Positions 16,297 through 26,260 of a DNA stretch of 64,000 bases are shown here, piece after piece. The notes beneath the pieces are model-generated. The model saw only the letters and a program-made list of their open reading frames with translations, ran no database searches and was not told the origin of the DNA. A program made the position numbers and the translations under genes. The stretch comes from Streptomyces marokkonensis (GTDB lineage Bacteria > Actinomycetota > Actinomycetes > Streptomycetales > Streptomycetaceae). Position 1 is the stretch's first letter. The number at the start of each line of letters is the position of its first letter. The stretch spans positions 248,001 to 312,000 of the forward strand of contig NZ_VSKS01000001.1 of NCBI RefSeq assembly GCF_008312835.1, given 5' to 3'.

Positions 16297-16503
16297 TCAG
16301 TGTCCCCCGCCGCGACGGGTCCGGGTGGTCCGGCGCCATCCGAAAGGTCCGGGCAAATCCATCGATGTCGTGCGACGTCCCGTACTGCTTCGTGTGTGGC
16401 GGGGGCCGTTCCTGCCGCCCGTGGTGATGGACCACGAACGCTTGTTGATGTTCAGCCGTACCCCGGGCAGGATCCGGAAGCTCTTGCGGAACGTGAGCGG
16501 CAT
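16297..16503 (-). CDS. DUF4236 small protein
   Basis: 68 residues from ATG 16503 (GGGAGG upstream). The N-terminus MPLTFRKSFRILPGVRLNI followed by a GGR stretch and STGRRTTSMDLPG is the DUF4236 pattern (a short beta-rich domain, often found alone or at the N-terminus of membrane proteins). It lies 64 bp upstream of murA2 on the same strand, so read-through is possible, although the palindrome lies between. Function unknown. Confidence 0.8.
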   Translation of the reverse strand: MPLTFRKSFRILPGVRLNINKRSWSITTGGRNGPRHTRSSTGRRTTSMDLPGPFGWRRTTRTRRGGGH

Positions 16504-16666
16504 GGGCTGCCTCCCTCTCGGTCGTGCCTGGAACTGACTCCGTCTCAGTCGCTTACCCCGCTCGGGCGTCCTGATGGCATCCGTGCCGGCTTGGCGGGAG
16601 GGTGGAGGCGGAGAGGAGGGCGCGCCGGGGCCCGGGCATGACCATTCGGGCCCGGTGTACTAGAGT

Positions 16667-16684
16667 TATCTCGACATCGAGATA
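16667..16684. promoter_or_regulatory. Operator-like palindrome over the predicted acnA transcription start
   Basis: TATCTCGACATCGAGATA: 8-bp perfect arms around CA. It directly follows a plausible promoter (TGACCA at 16639-16644, 16-bp spacer, TAGAGT at 16661-16666), so a bound protein would repress acnA. The MarR-family regulator TamR controls aconitase in S. coelicolor (from memory) and is one candidate; the HTH domain of MurA2 is another. Confidence 0.65.
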
Positions 16685-16726
16685 TCTGCCGAGGAGCACC
16701 GCAGCCGCCACCCTGGTGAGGGTCGC

Positions 16727-16745
16727 CTAACTTAGCCTTACCTTA
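16727..16745. promoter_or_regulatory. Iron box (DmdR/IdeR type) in the acnA leader
   Basis: Read on the minus strand, TAAGGTAAGGCTAAGTTAG matches the DtxR/IdeR consensus TWAGGTWAGSCTWACCTWA at 16 of 19 positions. It lies between the predicted promoter and the acnA start codon. DmdR1 with Fe(II) would bind here, tying the iron-sulfur enzyme to iron supply. Confidence 0.6.
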
Positions 16746-16746
16746 G

Positions 16747-19536
<2,790 letters not shown>

Positions 19537-19557
19537 GCGACGCCGCAGGGCAGTTGA

Positions 19558-19588
19558 GGGCCGCATCCCCGCGTCGGGGATGCGGCCC
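19558..19588 (+). terminator. Terminator of acnA
   Basis: GGGCCGCATCCCC (19558-19570) with its perfect complement (19576-19588) and a 5-nt loop, 22 bp past the acnA stop. Confidence 0.8.
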
Positions 19589-19625
19589 CCGTCGTCGCCC
19601 CCGTTGTACGCTGACATCTCACCGG

Positions 19626-20045
19626 ATGACGGGGGTGGCGGTGGGCCGCACGGAGCGCATGCATCTTGTCCTGGCCGGCAGCCGGGACAGCGACCAGGAA
19701 GAACTCGACCAGCTGACACTCCAGTTGCGCGAGCGGCTGCTCGAACTGGACGTCGACGACGTCGAACCGATCCGATCCGGGGACGTGCCCACCGGGGCCA
19801 AGCCGGTCGACGCGATCGCCGTCGGCGCGCTCGCCGTGACCGCCGCTCCCTTCGCGCTGCGCGCGGCGCTCGACCTGGTGCGGACCTGGATCGAGAACCG
19901 CCCGGTGCGCACGGTCAGCATCACCCTGGGCGAGGACAGCCTGGAGCTGGAGGACGTCTCCTCCGCCGACCAGCGGCGGCTCATCGAGGCGTTTCTGGCC
20001 GCGCGCGCCCAGGAGCCGGAGACCGGCACCGGGCAGGGGGACTGA
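19626..20045 (+). CDS. EACC1 protein (effector-associated constant component 1)
   Basis: About 139 residues. ATG 19626, GTG 19641 (GGGGG six bases upstream) and ATG 19659 are possible starts; the domain itself begins near 19659. It has an acidic N-terminal helix pair, an alanine-rich hydrophobic segment (AIAVGALAVTAAPFALRAAL) and a strand-helix end VSITLGEDSLELEDVSSADQ...LIEAFLAAR. This is the pattern of EACC1, described by the Aravind group as the constant partner of caspase- or trypsin-like effectors in actinobacterial conflict systems. It starts 12 bp before such a caspase, so the pair is an operon. The biochemical role is unknown. Confidence 0.8.
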   Translation: MTGVAVGRTERMHLVLAGSRDSDQEELDQLTLQLRERLLELDVDDVEPIRSGDVPTGAKPVDAIAVGALAVTAAPFALRAALDLVRTWIENRPVRTVSITLGEDSLELEDVSSADQRRLIEAFLAARAQEPETGTGQGD

Positions 20046-20057
20046 GGGGCGTACGAC

Positions 20058-21893
20058 GTGTCCGCAGGCCGTTACGCGCTGCTCGTCGCGACGGGCCGGT
20101 ACGAGAACGAGGATCTGGGACGACTGCGCTCGCCCGCCCGCGACGCCCAGGACCTCGCGGACGTGCTGAAGGACCCCCGGATCGGCGGCTTCGAGGTGGC
20201 CACGGTCCTCGACGGCCGCCACCGCGAGGTGACCCGGGCCATCGAGCGCTTCTTCCTCGACCGCCGCAGGGACGACCTGCTCCTGCTGCACATCTCGTGC
20301 CACGGCCTCAAGAACAACAACGGCGAACTCCACTTCGCCGCCCGGGACACCGACCGGCGGCTGCTCGCCTCCACCTCCGTCCCCGCCCTGTTCGTGCACC
20401 AGCAGATGCGCGCCTGCCGGGCCCGGTCCATCGTCCTGCTCCTGGACTGCTGCTACAGCGGCGCCTTCCTGGCCGGCAGCAAGGGCGACACGACCGTCCA
20501 CGTCGAGGACGAACTGGCCGGACACGGCCGCGCGGTGCTCACCGCGACCAACCGCACGGAGTACGCCTGGGAGGGCGAGCGGATCACCGCGCTGAATCCC
20601 GAGCCGTCGCTGTTCACCGGGGCCGTCGTCAGGGGACTCCGCACCGGCGAGGCGGACCGCGACCGGGACGGCCTGATCGGCGTGCACGAGCTCTACGACT
20701 TCGTCTACGACGAACTGCAGGCCGCCCGTGTCGCACAGCGGCCCCAGGTGTGGGCCGAGCTGGAGCGCCGGGTCGTCGTGGCGCGGTCGGTCCTCCCGCC
20801 CGTGCCGCGGGCCGGCGGGGGCGGGGAGCCCCGCCCCGGGCCGGCGCCGCCCGCGCCCCGGCCCGCACCCGTTCCCGTCTCGGCGCACACCGGCGCCGGC
20901 GCGCCCGAGCGGCCGTGGAGCGCACCGGCACCGCTGCTGCTGCTCACGGAGGCGCTGACCGGCCTGCCGTGCATGGAGGACGCGCGGGGCCGGCAGCAGT
21001 TCGCGACCGTGCTGGGGGAGTTGCTCGCCCGCCGGGTCGACCTCCGGGGCGTCCGGCAGCGCGAGGACGTGGTCGCGATCGTGCGCACCGCGCTGAAGGA
21101 GGAGGGCGGGGAGAGCGCCCTGCTGTCGACGGTCGAGCTCTTCGAGGGAGCGCCGGCCGCGGCCGAGGTGAGGCACCGGCTCCTGCGGGGAGACGGCTTT
21201 CCGGCACCGGGCCGTGGGCCCGGGCCGGCGCCGGTTCCGGCCGCGCGTGCGGGTGAGGGGCCCGCGGCGGACGGCCGGGCCGTGGCGTCGGCCACCGGTC
21301 CGGCACAGCGGACGGGCGGGAGCCCCGCGGTGCGCGACGCCGGCTCGGGCCGGATGCCGGGGGCGGGGACCGGGACGAGCGGGAGCCCTGCGGTGCGCGA
21401 CGCCGGCTCGGGCCGGATGCCGGGGGCGGGGACGCGGCCCGGCGGGGGACCCGTGGGGCCCGACCGTGGGCCGGCCTCCGGCCCGGGAACCCGGCGGGAC
21501 GAGGCGCCTGCCGTGCGCGGCCGTACGGCGAGGCCCGCGCCCGGCCCGGCGGCAGCCCGGCAGGGCGCGCCCCTCACGGTCGCCAGGGGGTTCCGCGTGG
21601 CCGTCGGCCGGCTGCACGGCGCACTGTCGCTCCTGCTGCTCACCGACGCCCTCTGCGAGCTGCCGTGCCTGGGGACCCCGCGGGCCAGGACGCGGTTCGC
21701 GGCGGCGCTGGGGCAGGTGCTCGGCCGGCCGGTCGACGTGAGGGGCGCCGGGCTCCGGGAGGACGCGGTGGTCATCGCGCGGGCCGCGCTCGCCGCCCCC
21801 GGCGGGAAACGGGCCCTGGTGGAGGTCACCAGGGCGCTCGGAGGAGCGCGGGCGGGCCATGATCTGGGGTGGCTGATCAACGCCCCTGACTGA
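20058..21893 (+). CDS. Caspase-like peptidase with two C-terminal effector-associated domains
   Basis: 611 residues. Residues 1-245 form a C14 caspase/metacaspase-like domain, with His82 in HISCHG and Cys132 in DCCYSG as the expected catalytic dyad. Then comes a Pro/Gly-rich linker, a first effector-associated domain (about 290-378, LLLLTEALTGLPCM), a second repeat-containing linker (about 380-510), and a second copy of the domain (about 520-611, LLLLTDALCELPCL). The two C-terminal domains resemble EAD2. Such EADs are thought to bind matching EADs on NTPase or sensor proteins elsewhere in the genome, recruiting the protease. With the upstream EACC1 gene this makes a compact programmed-cell-death or phage-defence effector unit. 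Its sensor partner is not in this window. Confidence 0.85.
   Translation: MSAGRYALLVATGRYENEDLGRLRSPARDAQDLADVLKDPRIGGFEVATVLDGRHREVTRAIERFFLDRRRDDLLLLHISCHGLKNNNGELHFAARDTDRRLLASTSVPALFVHQQMRACRARSIVLLLDCCYSGAFLAGSKGDTTVHVEDELAGHGRAVLTATNRTEYAWEGERITALNPEPSLFTGAVVRGLRTGEADRDRDGLIGVHELYDFVYDELQAARVAQRPQVWAELERRVVVARSVLPPVPRAGGGGEPRPGPAPPAPRPAPVPVSAHTGAGAPERPWSAPAPLLLLTEALTGLPCMEDARGRQQFATVLGELLARRVDLRGVRQREDVVAIVRTALKEEGGESALLSTVELFEGAPAAAEVRHRLLRGDGFPAPGRGPGPAPVPAARAGEGPAADGRAVASATGPAQRTGGSPAVRDAGSGRMPGAGTGTSGSPAVRDAGSGRMPGAGTRPGGGPVGPDRGPASGPGTRRDEAPAVRGRTARPAPGPAAARQGAPLTVARGFRVAVGRLHGALSLLLLTDALCELPCLGTPRARTRFAAALGQVLGRPVDVRGAGLREDAVVIARAALAAPGGKRALVEVTRALGGARAGHDLGWLINAPD
21318..21434 (+). 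repeat. 63-bp-period tandem duplication in the caspase linker
   Basis: A stretch of about 53 bp starting at 21318 recurs from 21381 with a single difference. It encodes SPAVRDAGSGRMPGAGT twice in the linker between the two effector-associated domains. The period is in frame, so it lengthens the linker without breaking the protein. Confidence 0.85.
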
Positions 21894-21970
21894 CCCACAG
21901 ACATAACGCGCCCCTGCCGCAACCGTTTACAACGGTGACGCGTGACGTTACCTTCCCCTCACGGGCGAGG

Positions 21971-21984
21971 TGGGAGCGCTCCCA
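21971..21984. promoter_or_regulatory. Perfect CebR operator, orphan
   Basis: TGGGAGCGCTCCCA, the exact 14-bp palindrome bound by the cellobiose repressor CebR in Streptomyces. It lies between the convergent 3' ends of the caspase and GH92 genes, with no gene start downstream on either strand. An AT-richer stretch before it (TTTACA at about 21927) could be an old promoter. Confidence 0.7.
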
Positions 21985-22039
21985 TGCCCCGGTGGACCGG
22001 AACCCGCCGTCGGCGGCGCCCCCACCTCGCCCGCGCGAA

Positions 22040-22070
22040 GGGCGGGTCCGGACGATGCCCGGACCCGCCC
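22040..22070. terminator. Bidirectional terminator between caspase and GH92 genes
   Basis: Perfect 12-bp stem GGGCGGGTCCGG (22040-22051) with its complement (22059-22070) and a 7-nt loop, in the convergent gap. Confidence 0.8.
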
Positions 22071-22082
22071 TGTGAGCCGGGG

Positions 22083-25000
22083 TCAGCTCAGCAGTTCCAC
22101 CTCCGTCAGCGCCGCCTCACCGGTCAGCACCAGCCGGTAGTGGCCGTAGGCCTTCGGCTCGTCGACCGAGAAGGCGCGCGTCTGCCGGTCCCAGCGGAAG
22201 GACTCGTCCGTCCGCCTGTCCAGGTCCGTCCACGTCTCCCCGTCGGCCGAGCCCTGCAGCACCCAGCCCATGGGCGCCTTGGCGTGGTCCGAGGAGGTCA
22301 GCGTGTACTGCACCGCCCTGGTCTCTCCGGTGACGGGCAGCTCCACGGTGGACACCGTGGCGCCGGTCGCCGACGTGTTGTCGAACAGCTCGCCCTCACC
22401 CTTCAGGGCGTCCTCGCGGGGCGTGGGCACCTCGTCGTCCTGGGTGATCGACACGGGTGCCCCGTTCCTGCCGGTGCCCCACGACGACGGACGCGGGCCC
22501 ATGTCGAACTCCAGGACCCCGCCCTTGGCGATCAGCGAGTGCGGCAGCGAGGTGGAGTTCCACCGCTTGCCGTTCACCTTCAGCCCCTGCACGTACACGT
22601 TCGCGGCGCTGTTCCGCGGCGCCTCGACGACCAGCTCGCGGCCGTTCTCCAGGTGCACGGTCACCTTCTTGAACAGCGGGGAGCCGATGGCGTACTCGCC
22701 GCTTCCCATGACCAGCGGGTAGAAGCCGAGCGAGGAGAACAGGTACCAGGCCGACTGCTCACCGTTGTCCTCGTCGCCGTGGGAGCCCTGGCCGATCTCG
22801 CTGCCGGTGTACAGGCGGGACAGCACCTCGCGCACGTTCTTCTGCGTCTTCCAGGGCTGCCCGGCCGCGTCGTACATGTACAGGGCGTGGTGGGCCACCT
22901 GGTTGGAGTGGCCGTACATGCCCATCCGGACGTCGCGCGCCTCGATCATCTCGTGGATGACGCCGCCGTAGGAGCCCTTGAGGTCCGGGGAGGCGGTCTC
23001 GGGCGTGGACAGGTACTCGTCGAGCTTGTCCGCGAGGCCCTTGCGCCCGCCGTACAGGTTCGCCAGACCGCGGCTGTCCTGCGCGGCGGTGAAGGCGTAG
23101 CCCCAGCCGTTGGTCTCGGTGTAGTCGTGGCCCCACACGCGCGGGTCGTACTTCGCGGACTCCACGCGCCAGTCGCCCTTCGCGTTCCTGCCCTGGAAGA
23201 AGCCGGCCTCGGAGTCGAAGAGGTTGACGTAGTCGCGGGCGCGGTCGAGGAAGTACGCGGACTCCTCCTTGTAGCGCTTCTCGCCCGTCCTCTTGTGGAG
23301 GGCCTCACCCATCTTCGCGATGCCGTAGTCGTTGAGGAAGCCCTCCAGCGCCCACGACAGGCCCTCGTGCGTCTCGGTGCTCGTGTAGCCGAGGAAGGGC
23401 GAGGTGGCCATGCCCTTGCGGCCCACACCGGACGACGGCGGCACGACGGTGGCGTTCTTCACCGCGGCGTCGTACGCCGCCTCCGCGTCGAAGTCGACGC
23501 CCTTGACGTACGCGTCGGCGAACGCGACGTCCGAGGAGGTGCCGGTCATCAGGTCGGCGTAGCCGGGGGAGGACCAGCGGGAGGTCCAGCCGCCGTCCTT
23601 GTAGTGCTGCACGAACCCGTCGACCAGCTCACCGGCCTTGGACGGCGTCAGGAAGGAGTACGCCGGCCAGGTGGTGCGGTAGGTGTCCCAGAAGCCGTTG
23701 TTGACGTACACCTTGCCGTCCACGACCTTGGCGCCGGTGTGCGTCGGGGTGTCCGGCTGGGGCATCTTCGAGAAGGGCGAGGCGTACTTGTGCTTCCCGT
23801 CGACCTTCTCGAAGCCCGAGTTCGGGTACAGGTACAGCCGGTAGAGGCTGGAGTAGAGCGTCGTCAGCTGGTCCGGCGTGGCTCCCTCGACCTCGACCTT
23901 GCCGAGGATGCGGTCCCACTGGCGCTGGGCGCTCCTCCTGACCGCCTCGAAGTCGCGGCCCGCGGGGATTTCCTGGCGCAGGTTGTCCTTGGCCTGCTCG
24001 ACGCTGATCAGGGAGGTGGCCAGGCGCAGCGTGACCTGGCGGTCGTCGCCCGCGTCGAACCGCAGATGGCCCTTGACACCGCTGGAGGCGCCGTCGGTGA
24101 CCTTCTTGTCGAACTCGCCGTGGACGAACATCCGGGTCGCGCCCGTGGACAGCCCGGACTTGACGTCCGAGTAGCCGCTGAAGGTCCCGTTCTCCTCGTC
24201 CAGGGTCAGACCGGCCTCGTCGGTCACGTTGTCGAACAGCACGCTCGCGTCGTCACCGGGGAAGGTGAAGCGCATCATCGCCGCGTGGTCCGTCGGCGCC
24301 ATCTCGGCCTTCAGACCGTTCTCGAACCGCACCCCGTAGTAGTACGGCCGGGCGGTCTCGTTCTCGTGCCGGAACGCCAGTTCGCGCTCCTCCCGGCCGG
24401 TGTCCGGGGTGCCGGAGGCGGCCGAGGGCATCACCTGGAAGGTCTGGCGGTCGCCCATCCAAGGGCTCGGCTCGTGGCTCGCGCTGAAGGCCTGGATCGT
24501 GGGGAGGTTGTCCGCGTTGTTGCCGCGGGCGTAGTCGTAGAGCCAGCTCAGCGATCCGGCGTTGGTGACCGGGGTCCAGAAGTTGAATCCGTGCGGCACG
24601 GCGGTCGCGGGGAAGTTGTTGCCGCGTGAGAATCCGCCGCTGGAGTTGGTGCCCCGGGTCGTCACCGCGTAGTCGGAGAGATGGGCCTTCCGGCGCTCGG
24701 GCTTCACCGTCTTCAGCGCCACGTCGTCCAGCCAGCCGCGGAACTTCGCCGGGCCCTTGGGGGAGTCGTACGCCACCAGGATCCGGTCGACGGTCTTGCC
24801 CGCGGCCACCGAGCCGATACGGGAGAGCACGTTGTTCCACTGGTTGACGTAGAGGATCTTCGAGGCACCCTGTCCCCGCGGGGTCAGCGGAAACCCGTGC
24901 TGGTCGGTGGCGCCCAGATCGCTCAAGTGGGTGCCGTCGGTGAAGACGAGGTCGACGGAGACGTTGGTGGCGTCGTAGTCGAGGTCCCCGTCCGCCATCG

Positions 25001-25886
25001 AGGGGAAGACGCGGTACGACAACCTGGTGTCGCGCCCGACCTTCACGTCGACGTCGAACACCTTGTTGTACGAGTACGCGCGTCCCTCGGCGGTGTGCCG
25101 GCCGGCGTACCGCAGCGCCCGCTTGCCGGTGAACCCGGCGCCCGACTTGGCCGTGGGCGAGCCGGTCGGGCCGCGGTCGACCAGCGAGAGCATGTCCTGC
25201 GGAATGGGCGCCTCGTCGTCGCCGGTCGAGAACTGGACGTCGGCGAGCTGGAGTATGCCGCCACTGCCGTTCTTCGTGATCTCCAGCCGGAAGTGCCGGT
25301 ACTCGGCGACGGCCGACGCGTCGAGCCCGAAGATCTTGGTCTGGAAGCGCTCCGTGAACGTCTCGCCCGAACGGGTGTCGAGGGTCTTCCAGGTCTCGCC
25401 GTCGGTGGAGCCCTTGAGGGTCCAGTCCCTCGGGTCGCGCTCCTCGTGGTCGTTGGCGGACGTGAGGGCGTAACGGACCGCCTTCACAGGGGAGTCCAGG
25501 TCGAACTCCACCCAGCCGGTGGACTCGAAGGCCAGCCATTTGCTGCTCGGCTCGCCGTCGACGAGGTTCTCCTTCACCTCCCCGCCACCGGTGTTCTCCG
25601 CACTCGCGCGGACGTCCGTCACATGGTCGGTGACATTGCCCGGTATGCCGGAGCTGTATCCGCCGTCCACGCCCGAGGCGCGCTTCCCGCCGCCCGGAGT
25701 GGTGTCGACGGTGTTCAGCCAGTCGGGGGCGGGGTCCTCCGACTCGAACGACGACGCGAACTCACGGTCCGCCTCCGGCGGCGCCTGGGGCAGGGCGACG
25801 GCGACACCCTGCGAGCCCGCGGCCAAAGCGAAGGCGGTCGTCGCGACGACCGCCGTGCTCCATCTGTGCCGAACCCTCTGTTGCAT
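22083..25886 (-). CDS. Secreted GH92 alpha-mannosidase with terminal discoidin-like domains
   Basis: 1267 residues from ATG 25886 (GGGAGGG upstream). A Sec signal peptide spans about residues 1-32. An F5/8-type-C (CBM32-like) domain lies at about 85-240, a jelly-roll/linker region follows, and the GH92 module covers about 410-1120, with the family signature DEDNGEQSAWYLFSSLGFYPL near residue 1030. A second discoidin-like domain closes the protein (about 1150-1267). GH92 enzymes are calcium-dependent exo-alpha-mannosidases trimming alpha-1,2/1,3/1,6 mannosides such as fungal or yeast glycans. The gene is monocistronic with its own terminator. A LacI-type palindrome lies 24 bp upstream of its start. 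The beta-mannosidase operon at 51-58 kb would handle different mannosides. Confidence 0.92.
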   Translation of the reverse strand: MQQRVRHRWSTAVVATTAFALAAGSQGVAVALPQAPPEADREFASSFESEDPAPDWLNTVDTTPGGGKRASGVDGGYSSGIPGNVTDHVTDVRASAENTGGGEVKENLVDGEPSSKWLAFESTGWVEFDLDSPVKAVRYALTSANDHEERDPRDWTLKGSTDGETWKTLDTRSGETFTERFQTKIFGLDASAVAEYRHFRLEITKNGSGGILQLADVQFSTGDDEAPIPQDMLSLVDRGPTGSPTAKSGAGFTGKRALRYAGRHTAEGRAYSYNKVFDVDVKVGRDTRLSYRVFPSMADGDLDYDATNVSVDLVFTDGTHLSDLGATDQHGFPLTPRGQGASKILYVNQWNNVLSRIGSVAAGKTVDRILVAYDSPKGPAKFRGWLDDVALKTVKPERRKAHLSDYAVTTRGTNSSGGFSRGNNFPATAVPHGFNFWTPVTNAGSLSWLYDYARGNNADNLPTIQAFSASHEPSPWMGDRQTFQVMPSAASGTPDTGREERELAFRHENETARPYYYGVRFENGLKAEMAPTDHAAMMRFTFPGDDASVLFDNVTDEAGLTLDEENGTFSGYSDVKSGLSTGATRMFVHGEFDKKVTDGASSGVKGHLRFDAGDDRQVTLRLATSLISVEQAKDNLRQEIPAGRDFEAVRRSAQRQWDRILGKVEVEGATPDQLTTLYSSLYRLYLYPNSGFEKVDGKHKYASPFSKMPQPDTPTHTGAKVVDGKVYVNNGFWDTYRTTWPAYSFLTPSKAGELVDGFVQHYKDGGWTSRWSSPGYADLMTGTSSDVAFADAYVKGVDFDAEAAYDAAVKNATVVPPSSGVGRKGMATSPFLGYTSTETHEGLSWALEGFLNDYGIAKMGEALHKRTGEKRYKEESAYFLDRARDYVNLFDSEAGFFQGRNAKGDWRVESAKYDPRVWGHDYTETNGWGYAFTAAQDSRGLANLYGGRKGLADKLDEYLSTPETASPDLKGSYGGVIHEMIEARDVRMGMYGHSNQVAHHALYMYDAAGQPWKTQKNVREVLSRLYTGSEIGQGSHGDEDNGEQSAWYLFSSLGFYPLVMGSGEYAIGSPLFKKVTVHLENGRELVVEAPRNSAANVYVQGLKVNGKRWNSTSLPHSLIAKGGVLEFDMGPRPSSWGTGRNGAPVSITQDDEVPTPREDALKGEGELFDNTSATGATVSTVELPVTGETRAVQYTLTSSDHAKAPMGWVLQGSADGETWTDLDRRTDESFRWDRQTRAFSVDEPKAYGHYRLVLTGEAALTEVELLS

Positions 25887-25909
25887 GCGCGAGCACCCTC
25901 CCTGCGCTG

Positions 25910-25921
25910 GACAACGTTGTC
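25910..25921. promoter_or_regulatory. LacI-type palindrome GACAACGTTGTC upstream of GH92
   Basis: Perfect 12-bp palindrome with the central CG typical of LacI-family operators, 24 bp upstream of the GH92 start codon. The divergent ngcE start is 340 bp away, so GH92 is the likelier target. Confidence 0.6.
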
Positions 25922-26110
25922 AATTCCACTGCGCAAGGACCAGTAGTGGGTCAAGTGGCCCATGGTGTCAAGGGGTTGAATGTGGCGTTCAGGCCCCTCG
26001 GCGGGGACTTTTCCGTTGCGGAACACGCCGGACGCTCACATTTCCGGGAGGTCTCAACTCGGAAAAGACGTGCGGCGAACCTTGCATTCGATCTTGCTCC
26101 GTCGGCGTGA

Positions 26111-26126
26111 AGTGGACTATACCTGT
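26111..26126. promoter_or_regulatory. DasR-responsive element (dre) upstream of ngcE
   Basis: AGTGGACTATACCTGT matches the dre consensus AGTGGTCTAGACCACT at 12 of 16 positions, including both GG and CC cores. DasR is the GntR repressor of amino-sugar genes released by glucosamine 6-phosphate. The site is 135 bp before the ngcE start, in the 374-bp gap it shares with GH92. Confidence 0.6.
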
Positions 26127-26260
26127 CGGCACTCCGGGGCATCTTCACCGCACCCGACCAGTACCAGTCGCACTTCCTGCACGACCCAGCTTGACCCGAA
26201 CGCGGTGCCGGGAAGGATCCGGTTCACCGCCTGAGTCCTGGAGAAGGCGAGGACTTGAGC

